From Chitinivibrionales bacterium (GTDB lineage: Bacteria > Fibrobacterota > Chitinivibrionia > Chitinivibrionales > WJKA01), in assembly GCA_014729375.1 (NCBI GenBank), contig WJKA01000012.1:1-22422 (forward strand): a DNA stretch of 22,422 nt. Reading direction: 5' to 3'. The translations under genes were made by a program, and so were the position numbers. Shown in pieces: positions 15,625 through 22,422 of this stretch. Under the pieces are notes generated by a model. The model searched no databases and was not told where the DNA came from. It was given only the letters and a program-made list of their open reading frames with translations. Positions within the stretch are counted from its first letter, which is position 1, and each line of letters begins with the position of its first letter.

Positions 15625-16725
15625 TCATTCAATAACGACAACTTTCGCTTTTGGAAAGCCGTTAAAATTCGATGCGCTTGCGGTGGTATACGCGCCCATT
15701 GAGCCGAAAATCAGTATATCGCCGATTTTCAGCTCCGGAAGCGGTATGTTTTCATAAATAACGTCTATTGAATCGCAGGTAGGTCCCGCCAGTGTCGAGG
15801 TATACCGCTCGCCGTCACGCGGAACAACCATGGGATATTCGGCATGATCATAAACTTTTCCCGAGAATGATCCATACAGACCTTCATCGAGGTAATACCA
15901 CCACACGCCGTTGCGCATCGACTTGCCGATAACGCTTGTTGCCAGCGTCAGGGCGGTTCCGCAGATAAACCGTCCGGGTTCGGCAATAATCCGGTATCCG
16001 GCAAAATACCGTTCGAGGTATTCGTTAACAGGACGGCAAAATCGAGCAAGGGGTACTGCTGCGGAGATATAATCGATTGGAAAACCGCCGCCGATATCGA
16101 CAATTTTCAGCACAATCCCGGCCAGTGCCGCTTTCCGGCAAATGTCCCTGCAATACTCCAGCGCTTCATTGAATTTAAGCGAATTTTCGTTTTGCGATCC
16201 TACATGAAAACAGATACCTTCAACCGTCAGCCCCATGCCGTGAGCAACCTGTATAAGATCGAATGCGGCTTCCGGCTCGACACCGAATTTATGAGAGAGG
16301 TTGACAACGCAACCGGGGTTCTGAATGCTCAACCGGACAAGAATTCCCAGGCGGTCTTTATATGGTACGAGTTTGTAAAGCTCGCGCTCGTTATCTGCGA
16401 CAAACAGGGAAATTCCGAAATCCAGGGCGTTGCGTATTTCCCGGTCGGTTTTAACCGGGTGCGTATGCAGGCACCGTGAGCCCGATATCCCCACGGCCCC
16501 TACGTTGCCGATTTCACCGCTCGTGCTGACATCAAAAAACATGTTTTCTCCGGCCATTACCGATAATATTTCAGGAACGGCATTTGATTTTACGGCATAG
16601 TAGAGGTCAACGCCGGGTAATGCGGTCCGCAGGGCATTGCAATTGTCTTTCAACCTGTTTTCCGATAGGAACAGAACCGGCGTGCCATGGTGCGCGGCGA
16701 GTGAGCGTAATCTGGTATAGTCCAT
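15625..16725 (-). CDS. Ornithine (lysine/ornithine) decarboxylase, alanine racemase fold
   Basis: A 366-residue PLP enzyme of the ornithine/diaminopimelate decarboxylase family, which would make putrescine from ornithine. PLP-binding Lys46 is in YYAVKSN. HVGSQ is at 174-178, the phosphate-binding GGGFP at 212-216 and EPGR at 249-252. The cross-subunit Cys317-Asp318 is in GPTCDSID, and Tyr346 in MGAYTTAS. The GPTCDSxD form favours ornithine decarboxylase over diaminopimelate decarboxylase. The segment matching VNDGVYGSF of animal ODC reads LDEGLYGSF, a Glu for the substrate-contacting Asp, so lysine or another diamine precursor cannot be excluded. GAGATG lies before the ATG. The 57-bp gap after the second spermidine synthase has a small CGGGC/GCCCG hairpin. 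Its position between two aminopropyltransferases fits a putrescine-supplying role. Confidence 0.9.
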   Translation of the reverse strand: MDYTRLRSLAAHHGTPVLFLSENRLKDNCNALRTALPGVDLYYAVKSNAVPEILSVMAGENMFFDVSTSGEIGNVGAVGISGSRCLHTHPVKTDREIRNALDFGISLFVADNERELYKLVPYKDRLGILVRLSIQNPGCVVNLSHKFGVEPEAAFDLIQVAHGMGLTVEGICFHVGSQNENSLKFNEALEYCRDICRKAALAGIVLKIVDIGGGFPIDYISAAVPLARFCRPVNEYLERYFAGYRIIAEPGRFICGTALTLATSVIGKSMRNGVWWYYLDEGLYGSFSGKVYDHAEYPMVVPRDGERYTSTLAGPTCDSIDVIYENIPLPELKIGDILIFGSMGAYTTASASNFNGFPKAKVVVIE

Positions 16726-16782
16726 TTTTTCATCTCTTTTTCAGGAGTAACCCGTCCGTCGGGCGGCATGCCCGGTGGAGCA

Positions 16783-17706
16783 TCAAATATGACTGTCGGG
16801 AAAATCAGGATTATTATCGGTTATAACCGGCGCCCGTTTTTTCAACATATCGCTTATATAAGGATACGGGGTCAGCATTGCATGATGGGTCGCTCCGGTA
16901 TACACTTTCAGATCATCAATGCCGTACCGGGTGAGCCGTTTGTCGATTGTCGATACCTTGACTCCTGCAATATCAGTCTGATCGGAACAAACGGTGACAG
17001 ACCACAATACAGCATACATCTGAATGTAGATATAGAGAATATTTACATGGGTGAAAACTTTCCGCAGTGTCGTGTTGATACACCGGAAAGCGGCCGGCCT
17101 GCTGATCGGCGACTCGGAATGCATAACAAAAACACCTCCGGGGTTTTTCAGCGATCGCCTGACCGCCCTGAAAAACTCTTTTGTATAGAGCATTTTCGAC
17201 GGCCCGAAGGGATCGGTCATGTCCATAATAACCGCATCGAATTCTTCGCTCCTTTTTTCAACAAACGCACGGCCGTCGGTAAAATTTATCCGTACCCGCG
17301 GCTGATCAAAAGAGTTTTTATTCATATTTGAAAGATACTTTTTCGAAAAATTTACAACGTCACTGTCAAGCTCCGCGAAATGTACAAGCCGGACCGTCGG
17401 ATACTTTAAAACTTCTCTGAGGATCCCGCCGTCACCGCCGCCAATCACAAGCACATCCCGGGGACAGGGATGGCTGCATAAGGCCGGATGCACCATCGGC
17501 TCATGATACTGGTAATCGTTCTTTTCCGCAACCTGCGTAATATTGTCCAGCAGCAGGACTTTGCCGAATTCCGGTGTATCGACAAGCTCAATATTCTGAA
17601 AGGGTGTTGCCCCTTTATATAATGTCTCGTTGATAGTGTAGTAATAGCCGAAATTCCGGTTGAGCAACTCATGAAATATCCGTGGCGCGGTCTTTTTTTT
17701 AGCCAT
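16783..17706 (-). CDS. speE: Spermidine synthase family aminopropyltransferase, paralogue 2
   Basis: A 307-residue aminopropyltransferase, clearly diverged from the copy at 14729-15604. It has TPFQNIELVDTPEFGKVLLL and NDYQYHEPMVHP, the cofactor loop GGGDGG at 89-94, Glu112 in AELD, Asp144 in TDGRAF, and the catalytic/amine-binding pair Asp162 and Asp165 in MDMTDPFGP. All catalytic positions are therefore filled. A basic start (MAKKKTAPR) and a C-terminal tail rich in Asn, Asp and Pro (ITDNNPDFPDSHI) set it apart. AAAGGA lies seven bases before the ATG, and the gene follows speD by 12 bp, so supply of decarboxylated S-adenosylmethionine and its use are tightly coupled. It could be the spermidine synthase, with the other copy making spermine, thermospermine or another amine, or the reverse. 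The sequence alone does not decide. Confidence 0.9.
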   Translation of the reverse strand: MAKKKTAPRIFHELLNRNFGYYYTINETLYKGATPFQNIELVDTPEFGKVLLLDNITQVAEKNDYQYHEPMVHPALCSHPCPRDVLVIGGGDGGILREVLKYPTVRLVHFAELDSDVVNFSKKYLSNMNKNSFDQPRVRINFTDGRAFVEKRSEEFDAVIMDMTDPFGPSKMLYTKEFFRAVRRSLKNPGGVFVMHSESPISRPAAFRCINTTLRKVFTHVNILYIYIQMYAVLWSVTVCSDQTDIAGVKVSTIDKRLTRYGIDDLKVYTGATHHAMLTPYPYISDMLKKRAPVITDNNPDFPDSHI

Positions 17707-17718
17707 TGATACGTCCTT

Positions 17719-18498
17719 TTATTCCTGATGAATATTCTGGCATTCAAATATTTCCTGTATTTCCTTTTTCAGCAGTTTCCTTACTTTTGCCTTGGTTGAT
17801 GACGATAGGCTTTTGCTGTCCGGGCCGAAAATGTAATCATCAAGCTTGAACTTTTTGGACATCATTTTCGTATGAAAAATATTATCAGAAACGATATTGA
17901 TATCATAAGCGATATACTGTGCCAGTATTTCATCTGAGATATATTCCTGAATTGAGGTAATATCATGATCGATATACAGTTTTCTTCCGCGCACATCGCG
18001 GGTAAACCCCCGCACTTTGTAATCCATGAGGACAATATCCGATTCGAAGCTGTCGATAAGATAATCCAGTGCCCGAAGGGGGGAAATCATCCCGCAGGTC
18101 GAGACATCGATATCCACCCGGAATGTTGAAATTCCCGTGTATGCGTTTGTTTCGGGATACGTATGAATGGCTATATGGCTTTTGTCAAGGTGTGCGGTGA
18201 GAGAATTTTCACCGGCAAACTGCGGCGTTTCATTAATCAAAACAGTAACACTCGCGCCGCGCGGATCGTAATCCTGCGTCGACATATTAATTATTTTTGC
18301 CTGAATAATATTGGTTACCGCCTCGGCAATCGACTGGAGCTTCTTTGAATTATAGGCTTCATCGATATATTCCATGTAATCTTCCTGCGACGCCTTCGAC
18401 TGAGCATAGCAAATATCATATATATTAAAGCTCAGTGATTTTGTCAGATTATTAAATCCTTCAAGCTTGATTTTTTTACCGCGGCACCGGTTAATCAT
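17719..18498 (-). CDS. speD: S-adenosylmethionine decarboxylase proenzyme, E. coli type
   Basis: A 259-residue proenzyme close in length to E. coli SpeD (264). It makes decarboxylated S-adenosylmethionine, the aminopropyl donor. GFNNLTKSLSFNIYDICYA near the start and GFTRDVRG and NIFHTKM later are hallmarks of the class 1A enzyme. Self-cleavage is expected between Lys106 and Ser107 in HLDKSHIAIHTYPE, turning Ser107 into the pyruvoyl cofactor. Cys135 in STCGMISPL is the expected catalytic Cys. GGAGGGA lies about five bases before the ATG at 18498. The protein has a slightly longer N-terminus (MINRCRG) than E. coli. It is the first of four polyamine genes in transcription order, 46 bp after the receiver-HATPase gene. 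Most small class 1B enzymes are half this length, so the type is clear. Confidence 0.96.
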   Translation of the reverse strand: MINRCRGKKIKLEGFNNLTKSLSFNIYDICYAQSKASQEDYMEYIDEAYNSKKLQSIAEAVTNIIQAKIINMSTQDYDPRGASVTVLINETPQFAGENSLTAHLDKSHIAIHTYPETNAYTGISTFRVDIDVSTCGMISPLRALDYLIDSFESDIVLMDYKVRGFTRDVRGRKLYIDHDITSIQEYISDEILAQYIAYDINIVSDNIFHTKMMSKKFKLDDYIFGPDSKSLSSSTKAKVRKLLKKEIQEIFECQNIHQE

Positions 18499-18544
18499 TT
18501 ATCCCTCCCTCGCTGTCACCGTTGAAGAGATACCTAATGTAAAC

Positions 18545-19438
18545 TTACAGTTCATTAACATACAGCGGTTTATATCCTTTATATTTTTTTGAAATATAAT
18601 TAACAAGAACAACTTCCGTCTTCACTTCAGGATGAATATTTACGAACATGCGATCGGCAAAGAGCCGGCTCATATGGATCCCTCGTCCCGAATCATCGAG
18701 AATTCCCTGTCCTGCGGTATGACGGTCGATTCGTTCGAGTACGACCTCTTTTTTCAATTTCCCGAGATTATCACTCACCGAAACGCCGTATTTTTCTTCG
18801 TCATATCCATATTCGATCTGCACATATTCATGGGGTTCAAGCTCCACCTCGGTAAATTCCCGGTACCGCACTGAACCGTCCGGATTTCTCGGCGCATGAT
18901 ATATTGCGTTGGTGATTGTTTCATCAAGCAGTAATTTCATGTCACCGGCCCCTTCAAACCTTGCAGACAGAACACCCACAATTGTTTCGCGTATTTTTCG
19001 TGACTCACGGGATGACGTGATGGTGCAGGTATCGATTTCGGCATCGGGCAACAGGTAGCGCGAAAGTCCGAAAATATCACCTGTCAAAAGACCGTCAACC
19101 ATAGTTGCAAGCTCTGAAAAATTAAACGGCACTGTTTTGGGCATGATACTTGAAATGTTATATCGCCTGGCAATAGTGATATAGCTGTCTATGCTGTATG
19201 ACGTTATCAATATCGTGCGGATCCCCGGCCAGGTTTCCTTTATCCGCTGCAACAGTTCGGGCCCCTGGATTCCGGGCATATTGATATCTGAAATGACCAT
19301 GTCAAAATGCTCGTTCCTGCAGCGCTCAAGCGCGGCTTCTCCGTTCCGGACCGTACCGACCTCATACCGGGACGTAAAAAAGTCCTGCATCATTGCACAG
19401 AAATTTTTACTGTCGTCAACTATGAGAATCTTGTGCAT
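18545..19438 (-). CDS. Receiver domain fused to an RsbW-like HATPase domain
   Basis: A 297-residue two-part signalling protein. Residues 1-118 are a response-regulator receiver: Asp8/Asp9, phospho-acceptor Asp51 in VISDINMPG, Thr79/Ser80 in ITSYS and Lys101 in MPK. Residues about 145-285 are a GHKL ATPase fold: the N-box LLLDETITNAIYHA (Asn177), Asp223 in VSDNLG, and a GRG loop at 251-253 in DDSGRGIHMSRLFADRM. There is no phospho-accepting His helix, so it is not a normal sensor kinase. The output resembles serine-kinase/anti-sigma proteins such as RsbW and SpoIIAB. It overlaps the PAP2 gene by 23 bp and probably depends on coupled translation, since no Shine-Dalgarno is present. It sits directly before speD. 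No partner sigma factor, STAS or PP2C gene is in view, so its target is unknown. Confidence 0.88.
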   Translation of the reverse strand: MHKILIVDDSKNFCAMMQDFFTSRYEVGTVRNGEAALERCRNEHFDMVISDINMPGIQGPELLQRIKETWPGIRTILITSYSIDSYITIARRYNISSIMPKTVPFNFSELATMVDGLLTGDIFGLSRYLLPDAEIDTCTITSSRESRKIRETIVGVLSARFEGAGDMKLLLDETITNAIYHAPRNPDGSVRYREFTEVELEPHEYVQIEYGYDEEKYGVSVSDNLGKLKKEVVLERIDRHTAGQGILDDSGRGIHMSRLFADRMFVNIHPEVKTEVVLVNYISKKYKGYKPLYVNEL

Positions 19439-20045
19439 GGCTGGTATTTGTTTTACCCGGATTTTCCTGTTTCCTGCCCGAACTGTGTACTAATCGAACC
19501 GTTCGCCCAATAAATGAAAAGGCAGAAAATACAAAAAACCCAATAAGAATCCCAAATAAAGCGCCACCAAGCACATCCAGGGGATAATGCACTCCGGTAT
19601 AAATTCTTGAAAAACCGATTGCAGAAGCGAACAGGAGAAACCAGATCCACCTGCCGGGATACATCAGTGTCAGCAGCATTGCCTGAGCAAAAATGTTCAT
19701 TGCATGGGCCGATGGAAATGACGGAGAACGTTTATGTCCCAGAAGAAAGCGTCCTCCCTCAACAAGCGCGCGCGGGTCGCACGGGCGGCGGCGGGAAAAA
19801 AGCGGCTTGAGAACCCTGCAGCAGACCGGGTCCGTTATCGCAACGGTAACAAGGATCAGCCCGATTACCAGAAGCGCCTTTTTTTTCTCTGCACGAATAA
19901 ATACAATCGCAGCAATTATTGCCGGAATGACCCAGAAATATTTATCGGTAATCGCCGGAAAGAACGCATCAAATATCCGGTTTGAACAAGTGCTGTTGAA
20001 AAAAAGAAACAGCCATTCATCGATGGAATTCATTAATGAGATCAT
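19416..20045 (-). CDS. PAP2-family membrane phosphatase
   Basis: A 209-residue integral membrane protein with about five or six hydrophobic helices. The three PAP2 signature motifs are all present: KPLFSRRRP (80-88), FPSAHA (110-115) and SRIYTGVHYPLD (146-157). His114 and His153 would be the catalytic pair and Asp157 the supporting acid. Members dephosphorylate lipid pyrophosphates, such as undecaprenyl pyrophosphate, phosphatidate or lipid A-linked phosphates, at the outer face of the inner membrane. The tail after about 185 is basic and polar. It starts 24 bp after the DUF3108 gene and overlaps the downstream regulator by 23 bp. No Shine-Dalgarno is obvious, and a second ATG at 20033 is possible. 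The exact substrate is not readable from the sequence. Confidence 0.9.
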   Translation of the reverse strand: MISLMNSIDEWLFLFFNSTCSNRIFDAFFPAITDKYFWVIPAIIAAIVFIRAEKKKALLVIGLILVTVAITDPVCCRVLKPLFSRRRPCDPRALVEGGRFLLGHKRSPSFPSAHAMNIFAQAMLLTLMYPGRWIWFLLFASAIGFSRIYTGVHYPLDVLGGALFGILIGFFVFSAFSFIGRTVRLVHSSGRKQENPGKTNTSHAQDSHS

Positions 20046-20069
20046 TGCTTGTGCAGGACCCGGTCCCGC

Positions 20070-20948
20070 TCATCCTCTCTCATATTCAATAAGCCGGACA
20101 GTGACAGACCCGATTGCTATTTTTATTTTATACATAACCGGCACGGCATATTTGTCATCCGTAAACCATATCCGTACTTTGTCTTTTTTGGTGAAAACCC
20201 GCCCTTTGCCGGTAAGCACGGGTTCTATCAGCAGGCAGGTAAATTCGCCGGCATCGGTCTTTATTTTCTCCCGTTTTTTGCAGCCAAAAAAAACCCTGTA
20301 ATTTTTTCCCTGCACAAACGTGTTAATTGAAAAGGTGTCTTGTGGATTAATATCCCGCGACCGCAGTTCGCAGAGCAAGGACACTACCGAATGGGTAAAT
20401 TTCGGTGCCTGAATGGGTTCTTCCTTGTTTTTATAAGAAAAAACCCTGCTGTTGGGATGATCATAATAGGCATAGCGGTCGGCTTTATAGCGCCCTTCAC
20501 GGACATGCTCTTCAAACGTGTAGCAATACAGGCCCTGCAGATCAATTTCAGAATAGAGGAAATCGCGCACTTTGAAAAAAGCGCCGGTAAACTTATTAGT
20601 CATGCCCTTTACCGAGCAGTGAACTGTTTTATTGCTTGAATCAATCCAGGTTTTCAGGACCCCCCGACCGGCTTTCATGGGCCCCCACGCAGCTTCATAG
20701 GTCAGTTTTTCTCCTTTCGCAAACGGACCGACACGACGGGTCCGAAGTCCGGCAACCGTCGCTATCCCGTGGCACTGCTTCAGTGAATCCCAGAATTGAG
20801 CCGGGAAAATCAGATCGCTGCATTCCCGTGCCGCCCTGGCCCACCAGGCCTCATCCTCGCCACTATCCGCATATACGAATGCATTCCACATCATACACCA
20901 TACCAGTATCGGCACCATGCCGGAAATAAATAAGGATTTGTTTTTCAT
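20070..20948 (-). CDS. DUF3108-family secreted/envelope protein
   Basis: From the ATG at 20948 the protein has 292 residues; an ATG at 20963 would add MGSGY. I prefer the inner start because it gives a clean signal peptide: MKNKS, a hydrophobic core, then a cleavage site after FVYA. From about residue 75 the sequence has the DUF3108 pattern: GPFAKGEKLTYEAAWGPMKAG, then VRDFLYSEIDLQGLY, YKADRYAYYDH, a Ser/Leu helix (SVVSLLCELRSRDI) and a C-terminal FTDDKYAVPVMYKIKIAIGSVTVRLIEY. Members of this family are predicted beta-rich periplasmic or outer-membrane-associated proteins with no settled function. It lies 52 bp after the Ig-repeat protein (37 bp if the outer ATG is used) and 24 bp before the PAP2 gene, so the three may form an envelope sub-operon. 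Confidence 0.83.
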   Translation of the reverse strand: MKNKSLFISGMVPILVWCMMWNAFVYADSGEDEAWWARAARECSDLIFPAQFWDSLKQCHGIATVAGLRTRRVGPFAKGEKLTYEAAWGPMKAGRGVLKTWIDSSNKTVHCSVKGMTNKFTGAFFKVRDFLYSEIDLQGLYCYTFEEHVREGRYKADRYAYYDHPNSRVFSYKNKEEPIQAPKFTHSVVSLLCELRSRDINPQDTFSINTFVQGKNYRVFFGCKKREKIKTDAGEFTCLLIEPVLTGKGRVFTKKDKVRIWFTDDKYAVPVMYKIKIAIGSVTVRLIEYERG

Positions 20949-21000
20949 ATATCCGGACCCCATACTACCATTTCGTTCACACCAGTCATTTTATGCATTT

Positions 21001-22422
21001 TTATTCGCCGGTCCTCGTGGTCATCGGTATAAGAGGCGGATGATAAATCAGGTATTTTTTGAATGTAACCGGCGTATCCGGCGACCATTTACCCTGCGTA
21101 TCTCTGACCCGGAAATAGAGTGTATCGGTCCCGGCCCATGAGGCAGTGTCCAGTGTGGTATCTGTTCTGAATCTGATGCGGACCTGTCCTGTAAAATAGC
21201 TGACATACAGGCAGCGGCCGCCGAGATCGCCTTTTTGTGGAATGCATTTGAGAGCAAACACCGAATCGACCTCAAACACATTGCCGCGGGTAAAATTCCA
21301 TTCGAGACTTCCGGGGGGGTCTTCAGCGTCATACGCCGACGAATCGAGCCATATCGAGTCGAAATCCCCGCCGACACTTACCGATTGATCACTGATAGTA
21401 ACAACCGGTGCATCATTGATCCCGGTAACCGAATAGGTCGCCGCATTATTATCGGAAAGCAACTCCGGCGAGGTAACCGTGAAAAATATTGCCTCGCTTT
21501 CATTCCACTCGGAATCTGCAACGGTAAACCAGACTTTCCGGGAAGTCGCATCATAATGAGGCTCGACTCCTTCGCCGGGCGCCTGCTCGGTAATCGACCA
21601 GGTAAGATCGTCATCGGCAAAACCCGAGAGCGGATCGATCCTGACACAGGAATCCAACTGGATTGTATCGAACACGCCGTTCTCCATTACAGTCTGCCCC
21701 GAAAGCTTTGTTTCATCAATCTCCGGCGGATATGTTTTTTCACCGTCATATTGCACGATTACAGGCAGCGAACCTTTGTTACCGGCCCTGTCCCATGCAT
21801 AAACCCGGTACTGGAAGCTTCCGGAATCGAGGGAAGATATTTTAATGAATGCAGAATCTCCACCAAGGGTCATCGGCTCACTTTCCAACCGGATTGAATC
21901 CACAGGAGAATCATCTTCCACCCTGACCAGAAGCGTACAGGGAAGCTCGGAAACCAGCGTATCGTTATCTGAGGGATTAATTCCTAGGAAGGTCAGCTCC
22001 GGAGCAAGTGTATCGTCCACGACCACCGTGCAGCGGGCCACAGGGCTCCATTGACTGTCCTGATCCATTGCCTGAGCCATGACAATCATGGTGTCGAGGT
22101 CCGGCACAAATACATTCCGGGTAACTGTCGCCCCGGCCTGCTGTGAAATGGTGAATTCATACCGCTGCGAATCGGCGCTGTCAACTGTTGTGTACAGTTC
22201 ATACAGGTTACTGTCGGGATCGGTGATATCAAATGATACATCTGCACTGTCATGCAAAACCACCGTACGGACAGTTTCTTCCGCTAGTACCTGCGGCGAC
22301 ATCTGATAGCCGGTGAATGCCCGGATAATCTCCGGCGTGGAACCATCGTAGTTGAAAACAGTGACCGTCAGAAAAAATTCCCCCCGGTATTCGACATCCA
22401 GCGGAAAAACGACCGGCGTGTC
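21001..22422 (-). CDS. Secreted protein with Ig/cadherin-like repeats, partial, 5' end off the right edge
   Basis: The reverse frame is open from the right edge to the TAA at 21001-21003, giving 473 residues. The first ATG in the window (22302) is not the start, since coding sequence continues upstream (EYRGEFFLTVTVFNYDG). The visible part is a chain of beta-sandwich domains of about 90 residues. One has LAPELTFLGINPSDND..RVYAWDRAGNKG. Two later modules share a pattern Q-x-V-x-x-G-x-F-D-x-I-x-L-D-S, once near SGQTVMENGVFDTIQLDS and once near SDQSVSVGGDFDSIWLDS. VTGINDAPVV between them is typical of cadherin-like/VCBS modules. No catalytic domain or sorting signal is visible at the C-terminus, which ends TTRTGE. 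It is probably exported and structural or adhesive. The missing N-terminus could hold an enzyme domain. Confidence 0.82.
   Translation of the reverse strand, partial: DTPVVFPLDVEYRGEFFLTVTVFNYDGSTPEIIRAFTGYQMSPQVLAEETVRTVVLHDSADVSFDITDPDSNLYELYTTVDSADSQRYEFTISQQAGATVTRNVFVPDLDTMIVMAQAMDQDSQWSPVARCTVVVDDTLAPELTFLGINPSDNDTLVSELPCTLLVRVEDDSPVDSIRLESEPMTLGGDSAFIKISSLDSGSFQYRVYAWDRAGNKGSLPVIVQYDGEKTYPPEIDETKLSGQTVMENGVFDTIQLDSCVRIDPLSGFADDDLTWSITEQAPGEGVEPHYDATSRKVWFTVADSEWNESEAIFFTVTSPELLSDNNAATYSVTGINDAPVVTISDQSVSVGGDFDSIWLDSSAYDAEDPPGSLEWNFTRGNVFEVDSVFALKCIPQKGDLGGRCLYVSYFTGQVRIRFRTDTTLDTASWAGTDTLYFRVRDTQGKWSPDTPVTFKKYLIYHPPLIPMTTRTGE

Noticed and set aside
19693..20301. 202-codon forward frame opposite the PAP2 and DUF3108 genes
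   Set aside because: It is antisense to two genes with strong family motifs; no ribosome site or recognisable domain.
21235..21897. 220-codon forward frame opposite the Ig-repeat gene
   Set aside because: The opposite strand carries coherent Ig-like modules continuing to the window edge, so this is its antisense shadow.

Overview
This window looks like a chromosomal stretch of a Gram-negative (diderm) bacterium with moderate G+C. Evidence for a diderm is an MMPL/RND-type exporter, a DUF3108 envelope protein, a lipoprotein and signal-peptide proteins. Canonical Shine-Dalgarno sites (AGGAGA, AAAGGA) and sigma70-like promoters are present. The mix of an E. coli-type SpeD, an alanine-racemase-fold ornithine decarboxylase, a B12-dependent ribonucleotide reductase and long Ig-repeat secreted proteins would suit Fibrobacterota/Chitinivibrionia-like bacteria. 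That placement is a low-confidence guess, because no rRNA or other decisive marker is present.

Region 1 (1-6037, minus strand, read right to left): a type II fatty-acid/polyene-like synthesis operon. It runs from an MMPL-family exporter through a small secreted protein of unknown function, a FabG-like ketoreductase, a FabZ-like dehydratase and a complete ketosynthase with Cys-His-His. It ends, cut by the left edge, in a second ketosynthase-fold protein whose active-site Cys is replaced by Ile. The KS plus Cys-less KS pair with KR, DH and MMPL is the core of aryl-polyene/flexirubin-type clusters. This is the best candidate for an unusual specialised-metabolite system here.

Region 2 (6162-8793, minus): nrdJ, the class II ribonucleotide reductase, with its own rho-independent terminator and a sigma70 promoter flanked by two NrdR-box-like palindromes. 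Divergently, prfB (8937-10035, plus) encodes peptide chain release factor 2 and keeps the programmed +1 frameshift with an internal UGA.

Region 3 (10123-12076): a membrane-anchored protein of unknown function (minus) and an unknown lipoprotein (plus) with a good promoter, separated by a 418-bp gene-free stretch holding short repeats and a palindrome. The lipoprotein gene runs 43 bp into the 3' end of galE, which converges on it.

Region 4 (12034-22422, all minus): galE with its own extended -10 promoter. Upstream of it, in transcription order from the right edge, are a partial Ig-repeat secreted protein, a DUF3108 protein, a PAP2 phosphatase, a receiver-HATPase fusion regulator, speD, spermidine synthase paralogue 2, ornithine decarboxylase, spermidine synthase paralogue 1 and a five-domain S1 RNA-binding protein. 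The four polyamine genes form a complete route from ornithine and S-adenosylmethionine to spermidine, with a second aminopropyltransferase that could make a longer or different polyamine. No tRNA, rRNA, CRISPR array, insertion sequence or phage gene was seen.
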